Below, piece after piece: positions 27,739 through 35,719 of a DNA stretch of 64,000 nt. The stretch is from Pirellula sp. (lineage in GTDB: Bacteria > Planctomycetota > Planctomycetia > Pirellulales > PNKZ01). The DNA is taken from positions 124,001 through 188,000 of the forward strand of contig PNKZ01000009.1 in the NCBI GenBank assembly GCA_013822735.1. Reading direction: 5' to 3'. Position 1 is the stretch's first letter, and the number at the start of each line of letters is the position of its first letter. The translations under genes were made by a program, and so were the position numbers. Under the pieces are notes generated by a model. That model searched no databases. It had not been told where the DNA came from and saw only the letters and a program-made list of their open reading frames with translations.

Positions 27739-28272
27739 ATGCCGAATGCTCTGCAGGGCGATGACGCCCGTCGAATTCAACGCACGGTCCTGAGCGATGT
27801 CCGGATCGCCGGCCCGTGCGAGATCGCCTGGGACGCCATGACCGGCACGGATCGTGAGCGGCACTGCGCGTCGTGCAATAAGAAGGTACACAACCTGATC
27901 GAACACACCACCGACGAAGCGTACCGCTTGGTCATGGAGCCCGACTCTCACATTTGCATCCGCGTCCATCGCGACGACGCCGGCAACGTGATAACGAAAG
28001 ATTCGTGCGTTGAGCCCGGATCGACGCGCCGGAGCGTGCTTCAGCGTTGGGCTCTTCTGGCCGCCTCGTGGCTAGGACTCTCGACGGGAGTGGGCTGTGA
28101 TCGCGTGAAGAACAAGCTCTACCCCGTTGTTCAGGGAGACGTTTGCCCCCCACCCCGCTCCAGCACCTTGCCGACCGGACATGGTACCGGCAAACACTAT
28201 ATCCTCACCGGCGGCATGCAACCGATGCTTAGGCCGCAGGCAAGTGCCACGACCTCTTTAATGCCGAAATGA
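27739..28272 (+). CDS. Small protein with a Cys-motif domain and one membrane helix
   Basis: 177 residues from ATG 27739; the open frame starts at 27628 but the extra region is not protein-like. Residues about 20-92 form a compact domain with Cys27 (GPCEIAWDAMTGTDRERHC), Cys43 and Cys46 (CASCNKKVHNLIEHT), Cys73 (HICIRVHRDDAGNVI) and Cys90. The same pattern (C...W..M.....RhC..C.k.V.nl ... ciR...d..G.i.t.dC) is known to me from uncharacterised planctomycete and Bacteroidota proteins, so it looks like a zinc or disulfide module. A transmembrane helix follows at about 100-118. Function unknown. Confidence 0.7.
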   Translation: MPNALQGDDARRIQRTVLSDVRIAGPCEIAWDAMTGTDRERHCASCNKKVHNLIEHTTDEAYRLVMEPDSHICIRVHRDDAGNVITKDSCVEPGSTRRSVLQRWALLAASWLGLSTGVGCDRVKNKLYPVVQGDVCPPPRSSTLPTGHGTGKHYILTGGMQPMLRPQASATTSLMPK

Positions 28273-28432
28273 GCCAACGATCGATGAGCTTCCCTGGCGC
28301 CCGCTAGCGAGGGAATTGCCGACGCACAAATTCAAAACGCAACCGGTTTGGTCCCCTCTCCCCGACGAGCGACGCAAGATTTCACACGCGGACAGATTTC
28401 GGGGAGAGGGTTAGGGTGAGGGGCGGAGAACA

Positions 28433-28507
28433 GTTATGAGTTATGAATTGTGAGTGATGAAGGCACGATCGCTATCCTCATAATTCATAACTCCTAACTC
28501 ATCATTC
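28433..28507. repeat. Inverted pair of GTTATGA-type heptamer arrays
   Basis: Left arm 28433-28461 is four 7-mers (GTTATGA, GTTATGA, ATTGTGA, GTGATGA). Right arm 28478-28507 is the matching set in reverse complement (TCATAAT, TCATAAC, TCCTAAC, TCATCAT). Both arms keep a 7-base period although the sequence is AT-rich, unlike the GC-rich arrays nearby. Confidence 0.8.
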
Positions 28508-28614
28508 CCTGTTTCCCCTCACCCCATCCCTCTCCCCGTTGGACGACGTACGGGCAAAAGTCCATTCGCGCACGGGGCGAGGGGGCCGAGCATGGTGGGT
28601 CTAATAATCACTCA

Positions 28615-28690
28615 CGGCACCCGGCACCCGGCACCCGGCGCCTCTCCGCCTACTCACCCCTGACCCCTGTCCCCTGACCCCTGTCCCCTT
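28615..28690. repeat. CGGCACC and TGACCCC/TGTCCCC heptamer arrays
   Basis: 28615-28642 is three exact CGGCACC units plus CGGCGCC. 28654-28690 is five 7-mers alternating TGACCCC and TGTCCCC. Neither has an adjacent inverted partner, although the second is complementary to the GGGGTCA arrays elsewhere. Confidence 0.8.
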
Positions 28691-28874
28691 CTGACCAACC
28701 TCAGGCGGTAACGCGCCAAGCGCCAATACTCTGCCCATCGGATGATTGCACTCGCAAAAATTGCTCGGTCCATTAGCGCGGTGTAAGATCGCGTTAAGGC
28801 CTCAAAGGCAAACGACTAAGGTCGCCGGTGGAGTCGTTGGGGCGAACATTTATATCCCGCGCCGGCGCAAGATA

Positions 28875-28881
28875 GTTAGGC
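28875..28881 (+). other. Left integron recombination half-site GTTAGGC
   Basis: This matches the R' core consensus GTTRRRY, with the crossover expected between G28875 and T28876. No full attC can be folded upstream of it, so it is either the left junction of a cassette inserted at a secondary site or a decayed attI. Confidence 0.7.
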
Positions 28882-29469
28882 GTCAACGAGAGTCTGAAAA
28901 GTGTTGAAGAATGATCGGCGAGCTTTCCTAGACATGGTATCTGGTGACGCGGAGCGCGCTACCGGCGCGGTTGCGTACTTCGATGCCCTTGAGCGCGGGC
29001 ACTTAGAAGAACACCCGCTATCCAAGAAACTGGTGCTCGAGAACATCGATGCGTTGCTGATGCTTTGGCATGAGGGCCGTGTTCCAGGGGGAAGGACATG
29101 GGTGCTTCAATTTGTTGCAGACGCCCACATTGCATCCCTGGCCACTAAGCCGCTGGTGGTATCTGCACTTAGTGAACCATCGTGCGCGTTCCTACCTACG
29201 GTACTTTACCTAATGGGAACAGAGCCTGACCTTTTTTCCGACACAGGACAATACATGCAGGCGCTATCTCGCCACCCGGACCGCGAGGTTCGATGGCGAG
29301 TAGCGTGGTTCATATCGAAACTCAGATATCGCGATGACGAGATGTACGCGGCCATCCAAGTGCTTGAGCAAGATCCTGATCCAACGACGCAGGTCTACGT
29401 CCGAGAGTGCCGGGTAAAGGCCTAACCAATCATTCAAGCCGACGCCTTCGGCGCGGCTTAACTCAATCG
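28876..29469 (+). mobile_element. Single integron gene cassette (594 bp)
   Basis: The unit runs from the crossover point in GTTAGGC at 28875-28881 to the crossover point in the attC R' box at 29469. It contains one gene whose stop codon is inside the attC R'' box, the canonical cassette layout. Its base composition is visibly less GC-rich than the flanking genes. No integron integrase and no second attC is visible in the window, so this is a solitary attC element. Confidence 0.88.
28901..29425 (+). CDS. Integron cassette protein of unknown function, HEAT-like C-terminus
   Basis: 174 residues starting at GTG 28901, only 20 bases inside the cassette, as is usual for cassette genes. The protein is mostly alpha-helical, soluble and without signal peptide. 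The C-terminal part (DREVRWRVAWFISKLRYRDD, then VLEQDPDPTTQVYVRECRV) resembles HEAT-repeat helices. Residues about 30-70 (YFDALERGHLEEHPLSKKLV) look like an imperfect repeat of the same kind. The TAA stop (29423-29425) lies within the attC box GCCTAAC. Many cassette proteins are uncharacterised, and similar HEAT-like ones are sometimes suspected immunity proteins; no function can be assigned from sequence. Confidence 0.82.
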   Translation: MLKNDRRAFLDMVSGDAERATGAVAYFDALERGHLEEHPLSKKLVLENIDALLMLWHEGRVPGGRTWVLQFVADAHIASLATKPLVVSALSEPSCAFLPTVLYLMGTEPDLFSDTGQYMQALSRHPDREVRWRVAWFISKLRYRDDEMYAAIQVLEQDPDPTTQVYVRECRVKA

Positions 29470-29475
29470 TTAGGC
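29420..29475 (+). other. Integron attC recombination site (56 bp)
   Basis: R'' is GCCTAAC (29420-29426) and R' is GTTAGGC (29469-29475), exact reverse complements. Between them AAGCCG and CGGCTT flank an unpaired A and a CGCC/GGCG stem with a TTC loop, giving the folded single-strand hairpin with extrahelical base that integron integrases recognise. The internal sequence CAAGCCGACGCC ... GCGCGGCTTAACTCAA is very close to the attC of mobile aadA-type cassettes. Confidence 0.93.
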
Positions 29476-29738
29476 CTCATCGATACCCGCGGCTGCTAGC
29501 TCCGTCCCTAGCGACCGACGCCTAGCGACTCTCACGCACCCCGCACTCTTAGCCGCTGTTTTTCCTGTCGGTTGTAGGGGTCGTAGCGGCCGCGCATTTC
29601 CCACGCGACAGAGTGTGCGTTTCGGCCCGATGCAGTGGGTGACGACCGTAGCACTCTTAGCGATCGTGCCGCCATTGCCGGCACGCGTCGGGCCAGCGGT
29701 CGGGGTTCCTGCGCGCGACACCTCACGAGCGATTCACC
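29426..29738. other. Intergenic after the cassette, no gene
   Basis: After the attC site there is a weak 7-base-period stretch (29495-29531, TAGCGAC/CTAGCTC-like units), then plain sequence to the autotransporter start. No second cassette or attC is visible. The stretch 29570-29738 should hold the autotransporter promoter, but I cannot assign one. Confidence 0.5.
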
Positions 29739-32700
29739 ATGCGGCAGACGCTGCGCCTTTGTTTTTTGCTGTCGGCCTACGCCGTATTGGCAAGCGAATC
29801 GGCGCACGCCCAACTCACCGACCGGCACGTGGCTTCGGAAATCGATTTCGCGCAAGCGATCAGCGACGCCAACGAGAACCCGTCGATCCAGTTTCGCATC
29901 ATTCTCGACACCGACATTACGTTGTCGTCGCCGGTGTTGCCGATCAACCTCCCCGGCACGCTCACCATCGACGGCCGGGGACATAGCATCGACGGCGGCG
30001 GCTCCGTGCGCCCGTTCTTCATCGAAGGGGGCTCCGTCCGCATTGAGAACGTCATCATCGCCAACGGTCTCGCGCAAGGGGGCGGCGGCGGTGCGGGCGC
30101 GGGCGGCGGTCTCGGCGCAGGGGCGGCGATCTTCGTCGACGCCGGCGGGCAGCTCGCGCTGAAGAACGTGCAGTTCGCAAACAACCAAGCGATCGGCGGC
30201 GCCGGCGGAGCGGCGGGCACCGGCGGCGGCGGCGGTGGTCTCGGCGGCAGCGGCTCTTCCGGCAGCGGCGCCGGGGCTGGGGGCGGCGGTGGTTTGTACG
30301 GCGCGGGGGGAAGCTCTTCGGCAGCCGGCGGCGGCGGCGGCGGCGGACAATTCGGCGCGGGGGGCAACGCCAACGGAGCCGGCGGCGGCGGTGGCGGCGG
30401 CGTTTCCACGAGCGGCGGCGATAGTTCCGGGCCAGGCGGAGGAGCCGGCGGCCTCGGTCTGCTCGGCATCGTCACGGTCGGCGGCGACGGCGGTAACGCG
30501 ACCGGAGTTGCCGGCGGCAACGGTAGCACCGGCGGCGGTGGTGGTGGCGGCGGACAAGCCGACGGTGGAGCGGGCGGACTCTTCGGCGGCGGCGGCGGCG
30601 CTGCTGCTCCCTCCGGCGGCACCGACTACAACGGCGGCTTCGGCGGAAACTTCGGCGGCGGCGGCGGCTCCACAACCGGCACCGGCGGCGACGGCGGCTT
30701 CGGCGGCGGCGGCGGCTCGGGCAGCACCGCAGGCGGCTACGGCGGCTTCGGCGCAGGCGGCGGCGGCAGCCTCGGCGGTTCGCCCGGCAGCAGTCAGTTC
30801 GGCGGCGGCGCCGGCGACAGCTCCGGCAACGGCGGCGGCGGTGCGGGCTTCGGCGGCGCCCTCTTCGTCGCCTCGGGCGCGCAGATCGTCATCGAAGGGA
30901 ACGTCGGTTTCACCGGCAACACGGCGACCGCGGGCTCAAGCTCCAGTTCGGGCGCCGTCTCCCTCAGCGACGGCAACGACCTCTTCGTCATGAGCGGCAC
31001 GCAGGTCGTCTTCGATATCGGGCTCAACGACGCGCTTACCTTCGCGCCGGCGCTGGGCAACGACGACGGCTACAACTTCGGCGTCGAACTCGTGAAAGAC
31101 GGGCAGGGGACCCTCACCCTCACCGGCGATAGTCCGTTTATCTCCACCACGTACGTCGATCGCGGGACGCTCGTCGTCAATGGCGCGCTCGGCAGTTTCG
31201 ACATCTTCTCGGGACGTATCAGCCTGCTCGAAGTCGACGACTTCGGCACGCTCGCCGGCACCGGCACGGTGCGCGGCTACGTCGACAACTACGGCCATAT
31301 CTCCCCCGGCACCAACCCCGGCGATATCGGCACGCTCCGCATCGACGGCGTCTATCTGCAAGGCTCCGAAGCGGTGTACGACGTCGACATCAACGCCGCC
31401 GGCCAGAGCGACCGGATCGAAGTGTCGTACGTTGCGCAGCTCACGTGCGGCTGCGGACCGGACGGCGGCGACCTCGTCATTCGCGCCGCGCCGGGCACCT
31501 ACACGCCCGGCCAACGCTACACGATTCTCACAACCGGCTTCGGCGTCTTCGACACGTTCGGCCAAGTCACCACGCAAGGCCTGCCGTACTTCTGGTCGGT
31601 GATGTTGGAGTACGACGCGTTCAACGCCTACCTCGTGCTGAACAACAACGGCCTTGCCGGCGTGGCCCAAACGTTCAACCAATACAACACCTCCGTCGCC
31701 GTGATGAACGAGTCGACGACGACCGACCCGCAACTCGGCGCGGTATTCACGGCGATGACGGGCATGAGCGCCGACGGCAAGCGCGCGGCCCTCGACCAAC
31801 TGAGCGCCGCGCTCTACGGCACGCTCACGAGCGTCGGCTTGCAGAACACCGAAAACTACTTCGGCTCGATCTCGAGCCGGCTCCGCCCCAACGGCGGCGC
31901 CATGCAAACGTTCGGCTTAGTCAATGCCGACGGCTCGGCCCGCGCGTCGAGCGACGAAGCCTTCGGCGATGTCTTTGGTAATAACGAAGACGAACCGTTT
32001 CAACTGGTTTCGTATTCACAGCCGAGCCGCAACACGAACTCCGACACCTACGGCCTCACGGCGACGCGAAGCTCCGGCTCGCGCTCTCCGCGCCGCGGAC
32101 CACCGCGCAACTACGGTTGGGTGGGCGGCTACGGCGTCGGCGGCAACGTCACCGGCGACGGCAACGCGCAAGGCTTCCACTACGGCTTCGGCGGCTCGTC
32201 GGCGGGGGTCGATCGTTACGTCGGCGGCAACACGGTCGTCGGCCTTGCGGGAGGCTATGCCAACACGTCGGTGCACACCGACAATCAACAACAAACGGCG
32301 CAAGTCGACTCGTATCAGGGCGCGCTATACGCGAGCCGCGTGACCGATCGCCGCTACCTGCTCGGCATCTTCGGCTACAACTCCGACTCGTACGACACCA
32401 CGCGGCAACTGCCGGCCAACCTGACGGCCCGGGGCAACTTCGACGGCCATCAACTCGGCACCTACGTCGAGAGCGGCCTGATGCGACGCTGGGGGAATTG
32501 GAACTGGCAGCCGTCGATCGGCATGCAATACATCTCGCTCCGCCAAGACGGCTTCACCGAAACCGGTGCCGGAGGAGCGGGACTGAACGTGCTCGGCCAT
32601 ACGGATGATTCGTTCCGCGGCAACGTCGGCCTCCGGTTCACGCGCCCGACGCAGGTCGCCGGCTTTATGGTCATTCCGAACTTGCATGCCCGCTACGGAC

Positions 32701-32927
32701 ATGAGTTCCTCGACGTCGGGCGCTTCGCCACCGCGAACTTCGCCGGCACGGTCGGCAACGCCTTTACCACGGCCGGCAATCAGCTCGGTCGCAACTTCGG
32801 GCAGTACGGCGTCGGCGTGAATACGGTCTTCACGCGTCACCTCGGCGCTTACGCAGGCTATGACTTACTGACCGCCGAGCGAGCCGTATCGCATACCGGC
32901 AGCGGCGGCCTGCAACTGGCCTGGTAA
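29739..32927 (+). CDS. Glycine-rich autotransporter (type V secretion)
   Basis: 1062 residues. Signal peptide about 1-24 (MRQTLRLCFLLSAYAVLASE). A short beta-helix opening (about 40-115, ITLSSPVLPINLPGTLTIDG) is followed by a Gly-dominated region (about 115-375) of GGxGGGGGxG type. An autotransporter-associated repeat (about 450-480, VKDGQGTLTLTGDSPFISTT, then GTLVVNG) and further beta-helix follow. The C-terminal autotransporter barrel spans about 790-1062 (NYGWVGGYGVGGNVTGDGNA) and ends in LQLAW, the required terminal aromatic. The barrel inserts in the outer membrane and exports the passenger to the cell surface. Passenger function is unknown; the Gly-rich part suggests a structural or adhesive surface fibre. 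The 3' end overlaps the convergent O-antigen ligase gene by 63 bases. Confidence 0.9.
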   Translation: MRQTLRLCFLLSAYAVLASESAHAQLTDRHVASEIDFAQAISDANENPSIQFRIILDTDITLSSPVLPINLPGTLTIDGRGHSIDGGGSVRPFFIEGGSVRIENVIIANGLAQGGGGGAGAGGGLGAGAAIFVDAGGQLALKNVQFANNQAIGGAGGAAGTGGGGGGLGGSGSSGSGAGAGGGGGLYGAGGSSSAAGGGGGGGQFGAGGNANGAGGGGGGGVSTSGGDSSGPGGGAGGLGLLGIVTVGGDGGNATGVAGGNGSTGGGGGGGGQADGGAGGLFGGGGGAAAPSGGTDYNGGFGGNFGGGGGSTTGTGGDGGFGGGGGSGSTAGGYGGFGAGGGGSLGGSPGSSQFGGGAGDSSGNGGGGAGFGGALFVASGAQIVIEGNVGFTGNTATAGSSSSSGAVSLSDGNDLFVMSGTQVVFDIGLNDALTFAPALGNDDGYNFGVELVKDGQGTLTLTGDSPFISTTYVDRGTLVVNGALGSFDIFSGRISLLEVDDFGTLAGTGTVRGYVDNYGHISPGTNPGDIGTLRIDGVYLQGSEAVYDVDINAAGQSDRIEVSYVAQLTCGCGPDGGDLVIRAAPGTYTPGQRYTILTTGFGVFDTFGQVTTQGLPYFWSVMLEYDAFNAYLVLNNNGLAGVAQTFNQYNTSVAVMNESTTTDPQLGAVFTAMTGMSADGKRAALDQLSAALYGTLTSVGLQNTENYFGSISSRLRPNGGAMQTFGLVNADGSARASSDEAFGDVFGNNEDEPFQLVSYSQPSRNTNSDTYGLTATRSSGSRSPRRGPPRNYGWVGGYGVGGNVTGDGNAQGFHYGFGGSSAGVDRYVGGNTVVGLAGGYANTSVHTDNQQQTAQVDSYQGALYASRVTDRRYLLGIFGYNSDSYDTTRQLPANLTARGNFDGHQLGTYVESGLMRRWGNWNWQPSIGMQYISLRQDGFTETGAGGAGLNVLGHTDDSFRGNVGLRFTRPTQVAGFMVIPNLHARYGHEFLDVGRFATANFAGTVGNAFTTAGNQLGRNFGQYGVGVNTVFTRHLGAYAGYDLLTAERAVSHTGSGGLQLAW

Positions 32928-34301
32928 CTCGGGCTGCGCGACCGCCGCACGCGGAGCCGCCGGTTGTCGACTGCCGACCACGAGCGCCGACGCGGTGCCT
33001 GCGAGGAAGAACACCAGCGAGTTGTCGATCGGCGTGTAGCTGAGCTCGTGGAATAACAGCTGCGCCGCGTACACCGGCACGGCGCCGAGCACGAGCACCG
33101 CTTGACGTCGGGCCCAAGCGGGCGTATCGGCATTGCGCACCGTGTGCCAGGCGTTGAGCATCCAGTAGCTGAGCATTGCGAGAAAGAGCACCAGGCCCAC
33201 AATGCCGGTGTCGACCAAGATGCTCAAGAACGTGTTGTGATGCACGTACGGTCGCAAAGCTTCGAGATTCAGATCGGTCGAGCGATCGTCGAGGTACGGC
33301 AGTTTGTCGACCGGGAACCGACCGAAGCCGAAGCCCAACAGTGGGCGATCTTGGAACATCAGCCAGCTGCAATAGGCGAAGCTCACTCGCAGGTTCGCGC
33401 TGTCGGCCGTGTCGACCGCCGATTGTTCGCGCTGGAAGCCGACGATCTTATCCATCTGCGTCGCCCCGACGAGCAAGCCGGCCATGACCATGCCGCCGAG
33501 CACGATGTTGCGCGTCCGGCCTTGGAGCGTGAGCAAGAGCACCGTGCACAGGCCCATGGCCGCGCCGATCCATGCGCTGCGCGTGTAGCTGAAGAACACC
33601 CCCGCGGCGTAGAGCGGCAACACGAGCCCGACGGCGACGCGCCCCCACTTGCCGAGCGAACCGAACCAAACGACGCCCGCCAACAGGCAGACCGACATGT
33701 AGTGCCCGAAGCTCACGCCGTGGACCATCGGCCCTCGGGCACGACCGTAATGGAGCCCGACGTTGGGGTCGGCGATGTAGGCCGGCCAGACGAGCGACCA
33801 TTGTTGTGTGATTTCGCAGATCGCCGTGAAGGCGAGGTAGAAGCCGAAGACGGTGATACAGGCTTGCACAAGGCCGGCCGTGCGTTCGTTCCACGGCGCT
33901 TGCTTCGCGGCCCAATAAACAATCAGCGGAGTCAGGTAGCCGCCGACCCAACGCCACATCGGCCCGACGTGCTCCTTGGGAAACGATCGCCAATCGCTGG
34001 CGAGCATGCTGAGGAGCAGGTAGCCGACGAACGCTATGGTGACGACGTCGGCCCGATTGAGCGGTTTCGGTTCCGTGCGCCGTAGCGCTCGCTGCCAAAC
34101 GTACGTGGCGATCACGAGCCCGAGCGCGAGCCGATCGATGGTCATCGGCAGCGGACCGACGTCGAAATGCACAAGCTCATAGCCGAAGCAACAAGCGCTC
34201 AGGAGCACCAAGAGCGCCGCGGCGATCAACGAACCGCGCAGCATCAAGAGCACCCCGCAAACGAGGCCCGCCGGCGCGAGAATGAGGAGGAGATCTTCCA
34301 A
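32865..34301 (-). CDS. O-antigen ligase / Wzy polymerase family membrane protein
   Basis: 478 residues with about ten to twelve hydrophobic segments. The Wzy_C-type region is visible (about 225-330, AAGVFFSYTRSAWIGAAMGL, then the large periplasmic loop with FGFGRFPVDKLPYL and LRPYVHHNTFLSILVDTGIV). The motif HHNTFLSILVDTG is diagnostic of the family: WaaL attaches O-antigen to lipid A core, and related proteins polymerise or glycosylate. The start is TTG at 34301, immediately after a heptamer array and without a Shine-Dalgarno; it may alternatively begin at Met22. The last 21 codons are antisense to the autotransporter C-terminus, so the true C-terminus is a little uncertain. Confidence 0.9.
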   Translation of the reverse strand: MEDLLLILAPAGLVCGVLLMLRGSLIAAALLVLLSACCFGYELVHFDVGPLPMTIDRLALGLVIATYVWQRALRRTEPKPLNRADVVTIAFVGYLLLSMLASDWRSFPKEHVGPMWRWVGGYLTPLIVYWAAKQAPWNERTAGLVQACITVFGFYLAFTAICEITQQWSLVWPAYIADPNVGLHYGRARGPMVHGVSFGHYMSVCLLAGVVWFGSLGKWGRVAVGLVLPLYAAGVFFSYTRSAWIGAAMGLCTVLLLTLQGRTRNIVLGGMVMAGLLVGATQMDKIVGFQREQSAVDTADSANLRVSFAYCSWLMFQDRPLLGFGFGRFPVDKLPYLDDRSTDLNLEALRPYVHHNTFLSILVDTGIVGLVLFLAMLSYWMLNAWHTVRNADTPAWARRQAVLVLGAVPVYAAQLLFHELSYTPIDNSLVFFLAGTASALVVGSRQPAAPRAAVAQPELPGQLQAAAAGMRYGSLGGQ

Positions 34302-34336
34302 GGAAGGGGTGAGGGGCCAGGGGTCAGGGGTCAGTA
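34302..34336. repeat. GGGGTSA heptamer array abutting the O-antigen ligase start
   Basis: Four 7-mers (GGGGTGA, GGGGCCA, GGGGTCA, GGGGTCA) followed by GTA. It begins at the base next to the TTG start codon of the leftward gene. The same arrangement occurs at 58506-58540. A partial inverted partner (TGACCCC, TGGCCCC, TGGCCCC) lies at 34419-34446. Confidence 0.85.
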
Positions 34337-34418
34337 ACGGACGTAAAAACGTACGTCACCCGTGGCGGCAAGGCCTCCTTCTCGACGAGCGCTTAGCGCC
34401 CCACGCCGATCGCCTCTC

Positions 34419-34446
34419 CTTCTGACCCCTGGCCCCTGGCCCCTTT
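34419..34446. repeat. TGACCCC/TGGCCCC heptamer array
   Basis: Three 7-mers plus a CCCTTT end, complementary to the array at 34302-34336. The pair encloses about 80 bases of the region between the divergent O-antigen ligase and GNAT-like genes, where both promoters should be. Confidence 0.8.
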
Positions 34447-34519
34447 CTCCCGTCTGTATCAATCACGCCGATTACTCCGCCCGCGCTTGCCTTTCCTCTC
34501 GAAAAAGCAATATTCGCAC

Positions 34520-35719
34520 ATGCCTCCATTCACCGTCACGCGCATCCGCACGCTCGCTGCACTGCGCCCGCTTACTGCCGCTTGGTCGGCGCTGGCGGGC
34601 GACGTGCCGTTTCGCGCGCCGGAGTGGCTGATGCCGTGGTGGGAATACTATGGCGAGCCGCATCCCGGCCGGCGCCCGCGGCGCGAACTTTGCGTACTGG
34701 TCGTCGAGCGCGCGGGCGAAGTCGTCGGTATCGCGCCGTGGTTCATCGATCGCTCGCCGCTGTGGGGCAACATCCTCAAGCAACTCGGCACCGGCGAAGT
34801 CTGCTCCGATTATCAAACGTTGCTCGTCGCGCCGGATTGCATGGAGGAAGTCGCCGCGGCCGTCGCCGACTTTCTCAGCATGGAAATGCGCAACGAGTGG
34901 GACCGGCTCGACCTCGACGGCTGCACCATCGACGACGCGGCCCTGGCCGCACTCGTGGAAGAATTGCAATCGCGCGGCGCGCCGCTCGAACGTCGCCGCG
35001 GCCCCGCCTGTTGGAAGGTGGCCCTTCCGGCGACGTACGACGAATACTTGGCGACGCTCTCGAAGTCGCACCGGAAGCAACTGCGCCGGCTCGAGCGCAA
35101 CGTGCTCGACACGCCCCGCGCGCGTTGGCACACCGTGCGCACGGCCGACGAGTTCGCGCTCGCTTGGCCGATCTTCGTCGAACTGCATCAACGCCGGCGC
35201 AAGAGCTTGGGAGATGTCGGCTGCTTTGTTTCCTCGTGCTTCGAAGCCTTTCACGAAGAGATGGCCCGCACGTTCCTCGCCCGCGGCGCCCTGCGGCTCC
35301 AGTGGCTCGAGCTCGACGGCACGCCGCTCGCCGCCGAATACCATCTGCTTGCCGGCGACACGCTCTACGGGTACCAGTCGGGCATCGATCCCGACCGGCT
35401 GGAAGAAGAGCCGGGCCGGCTGGCGGGGATCGCGGTCATACGTCAGGCCATCGACGAAGGGCTCGCCTGCTACGACTTGCTCCGCGGCGACGAACCGTAC
35501 AAAGCCCACTGGCGAGCAGTTCCCACGCCGACCGACCAACTGACGCTCGTCAACCCGCGGCGCCGCAGTCGGGCACGCCACAAAGTGCACCAGTTCCTCC
35601 GCCGCATCAAGTACGGGCTGTTAGGGTTCGCACCACGGCGTGAAAACTATTTAGCCCCCGGCGAGCCGCCGGGGGCCATCGACGTTGCCACGCCGGAAAC
35701 GTGTGCGACGTCGGCGTAA
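34520..35719 (+). CDS. GNAT/FemAB-like (BioF2/CelD-type) acyltransferase
   Basis: 399 residues from ATG 34520 (MPPFTVTRIRTLAALRPL). The double-GNAT fold of the PF13480 type is visible: the first domain (about 1-160) contains RRELCVLVVERAGEVVGIAP, and the second (about 170-340) contains YLATLSKSHRKQLRRLERNV and WLELDGTPLAAEYHLLAGDT, ending DLLRGDEPYKAHW. These proteins transfer acyl or aminoacyl groups and commonly sit in exopolysaccharide loci, in keeping with the O-antigen ligase gene divergent to it. The last 25 or so residues (ENYLAPGEPPGAIDVATPET) are translated from a hairpin repeat (35643 onward), so the original stop has probably been lost to the insertion. Confidence 0.85.
   Translation: MPPFTVTRIRTLAALRPLTAAWSALAGDVPFRAPEWLMPWWEYYGEPHPGRRPRRELCVLVVERAGEVVGIAPWFIDRSPLWGNILKQLGTGEVCSDYQTLLVAPDCMEEVAAAVADFLSMEMRNEWDRLDLDGCTIDDAALAALVEELQSRGAPLERRRGPACWKVALPATYDEYLATLSKSHRKQLRRLERNVLDTPRARWHTVRTADEFALAWPIFVELHQRRRKSLGDVGCFVSSCFEAFHEEMARTFLARGALRLQWLELDGTPLAAEYHLLAGDTLYGYQSGIDPDRLEEEPGRLAGIAVIRQAIDEGLACYDLLRGDEPYKAHWRAVPTPTDQLTLVNPRRRSRARHKVHQFLRRIKYGLLGFAPRRENYLAPGEPPGAIDVATPETCATSA

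Larger units (their letters stand above)
28273..28900. other. Repeat-rich intergenic region, no gene
   Basis: About 630 bases. In order: a GGGGAGAGGG/GGGTGAGGGG-type repeat (28345-28427), an inverted pair of GTTATGA-type heptamers (28433-28507), a second CCCCTCACCCC/GGGGCGAGGGG-type repeat (28508-28590), a CGGCACC array (28615-28642) and a TGACCCC array (28654-28690). From 28700 to 28874 the sequence is plain and less GC-rich. The integron cassette begins at 28876. Confidence 0.65.

Noticed and set aside
25430-28690. Possible CRISPR array
   Set aside because: Repeats are 7 bases, tandem without unique spacers, and mostly in inverted pairs. No Cas genes are in the window.
28700-28874. A second attC or an attI upstream of the cassette
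   Set aside because: No RYYYAAC box with the right spacing and no direct-repeat attI features. Only the lone GTTAGGC is present.
29532-30557. 341-codon Ala/Arg-rich minus-strand frame
   Set aside because: Antisense to the Gly-rich part of the autotransporter, where GGC/GCC codons leave other frames open.
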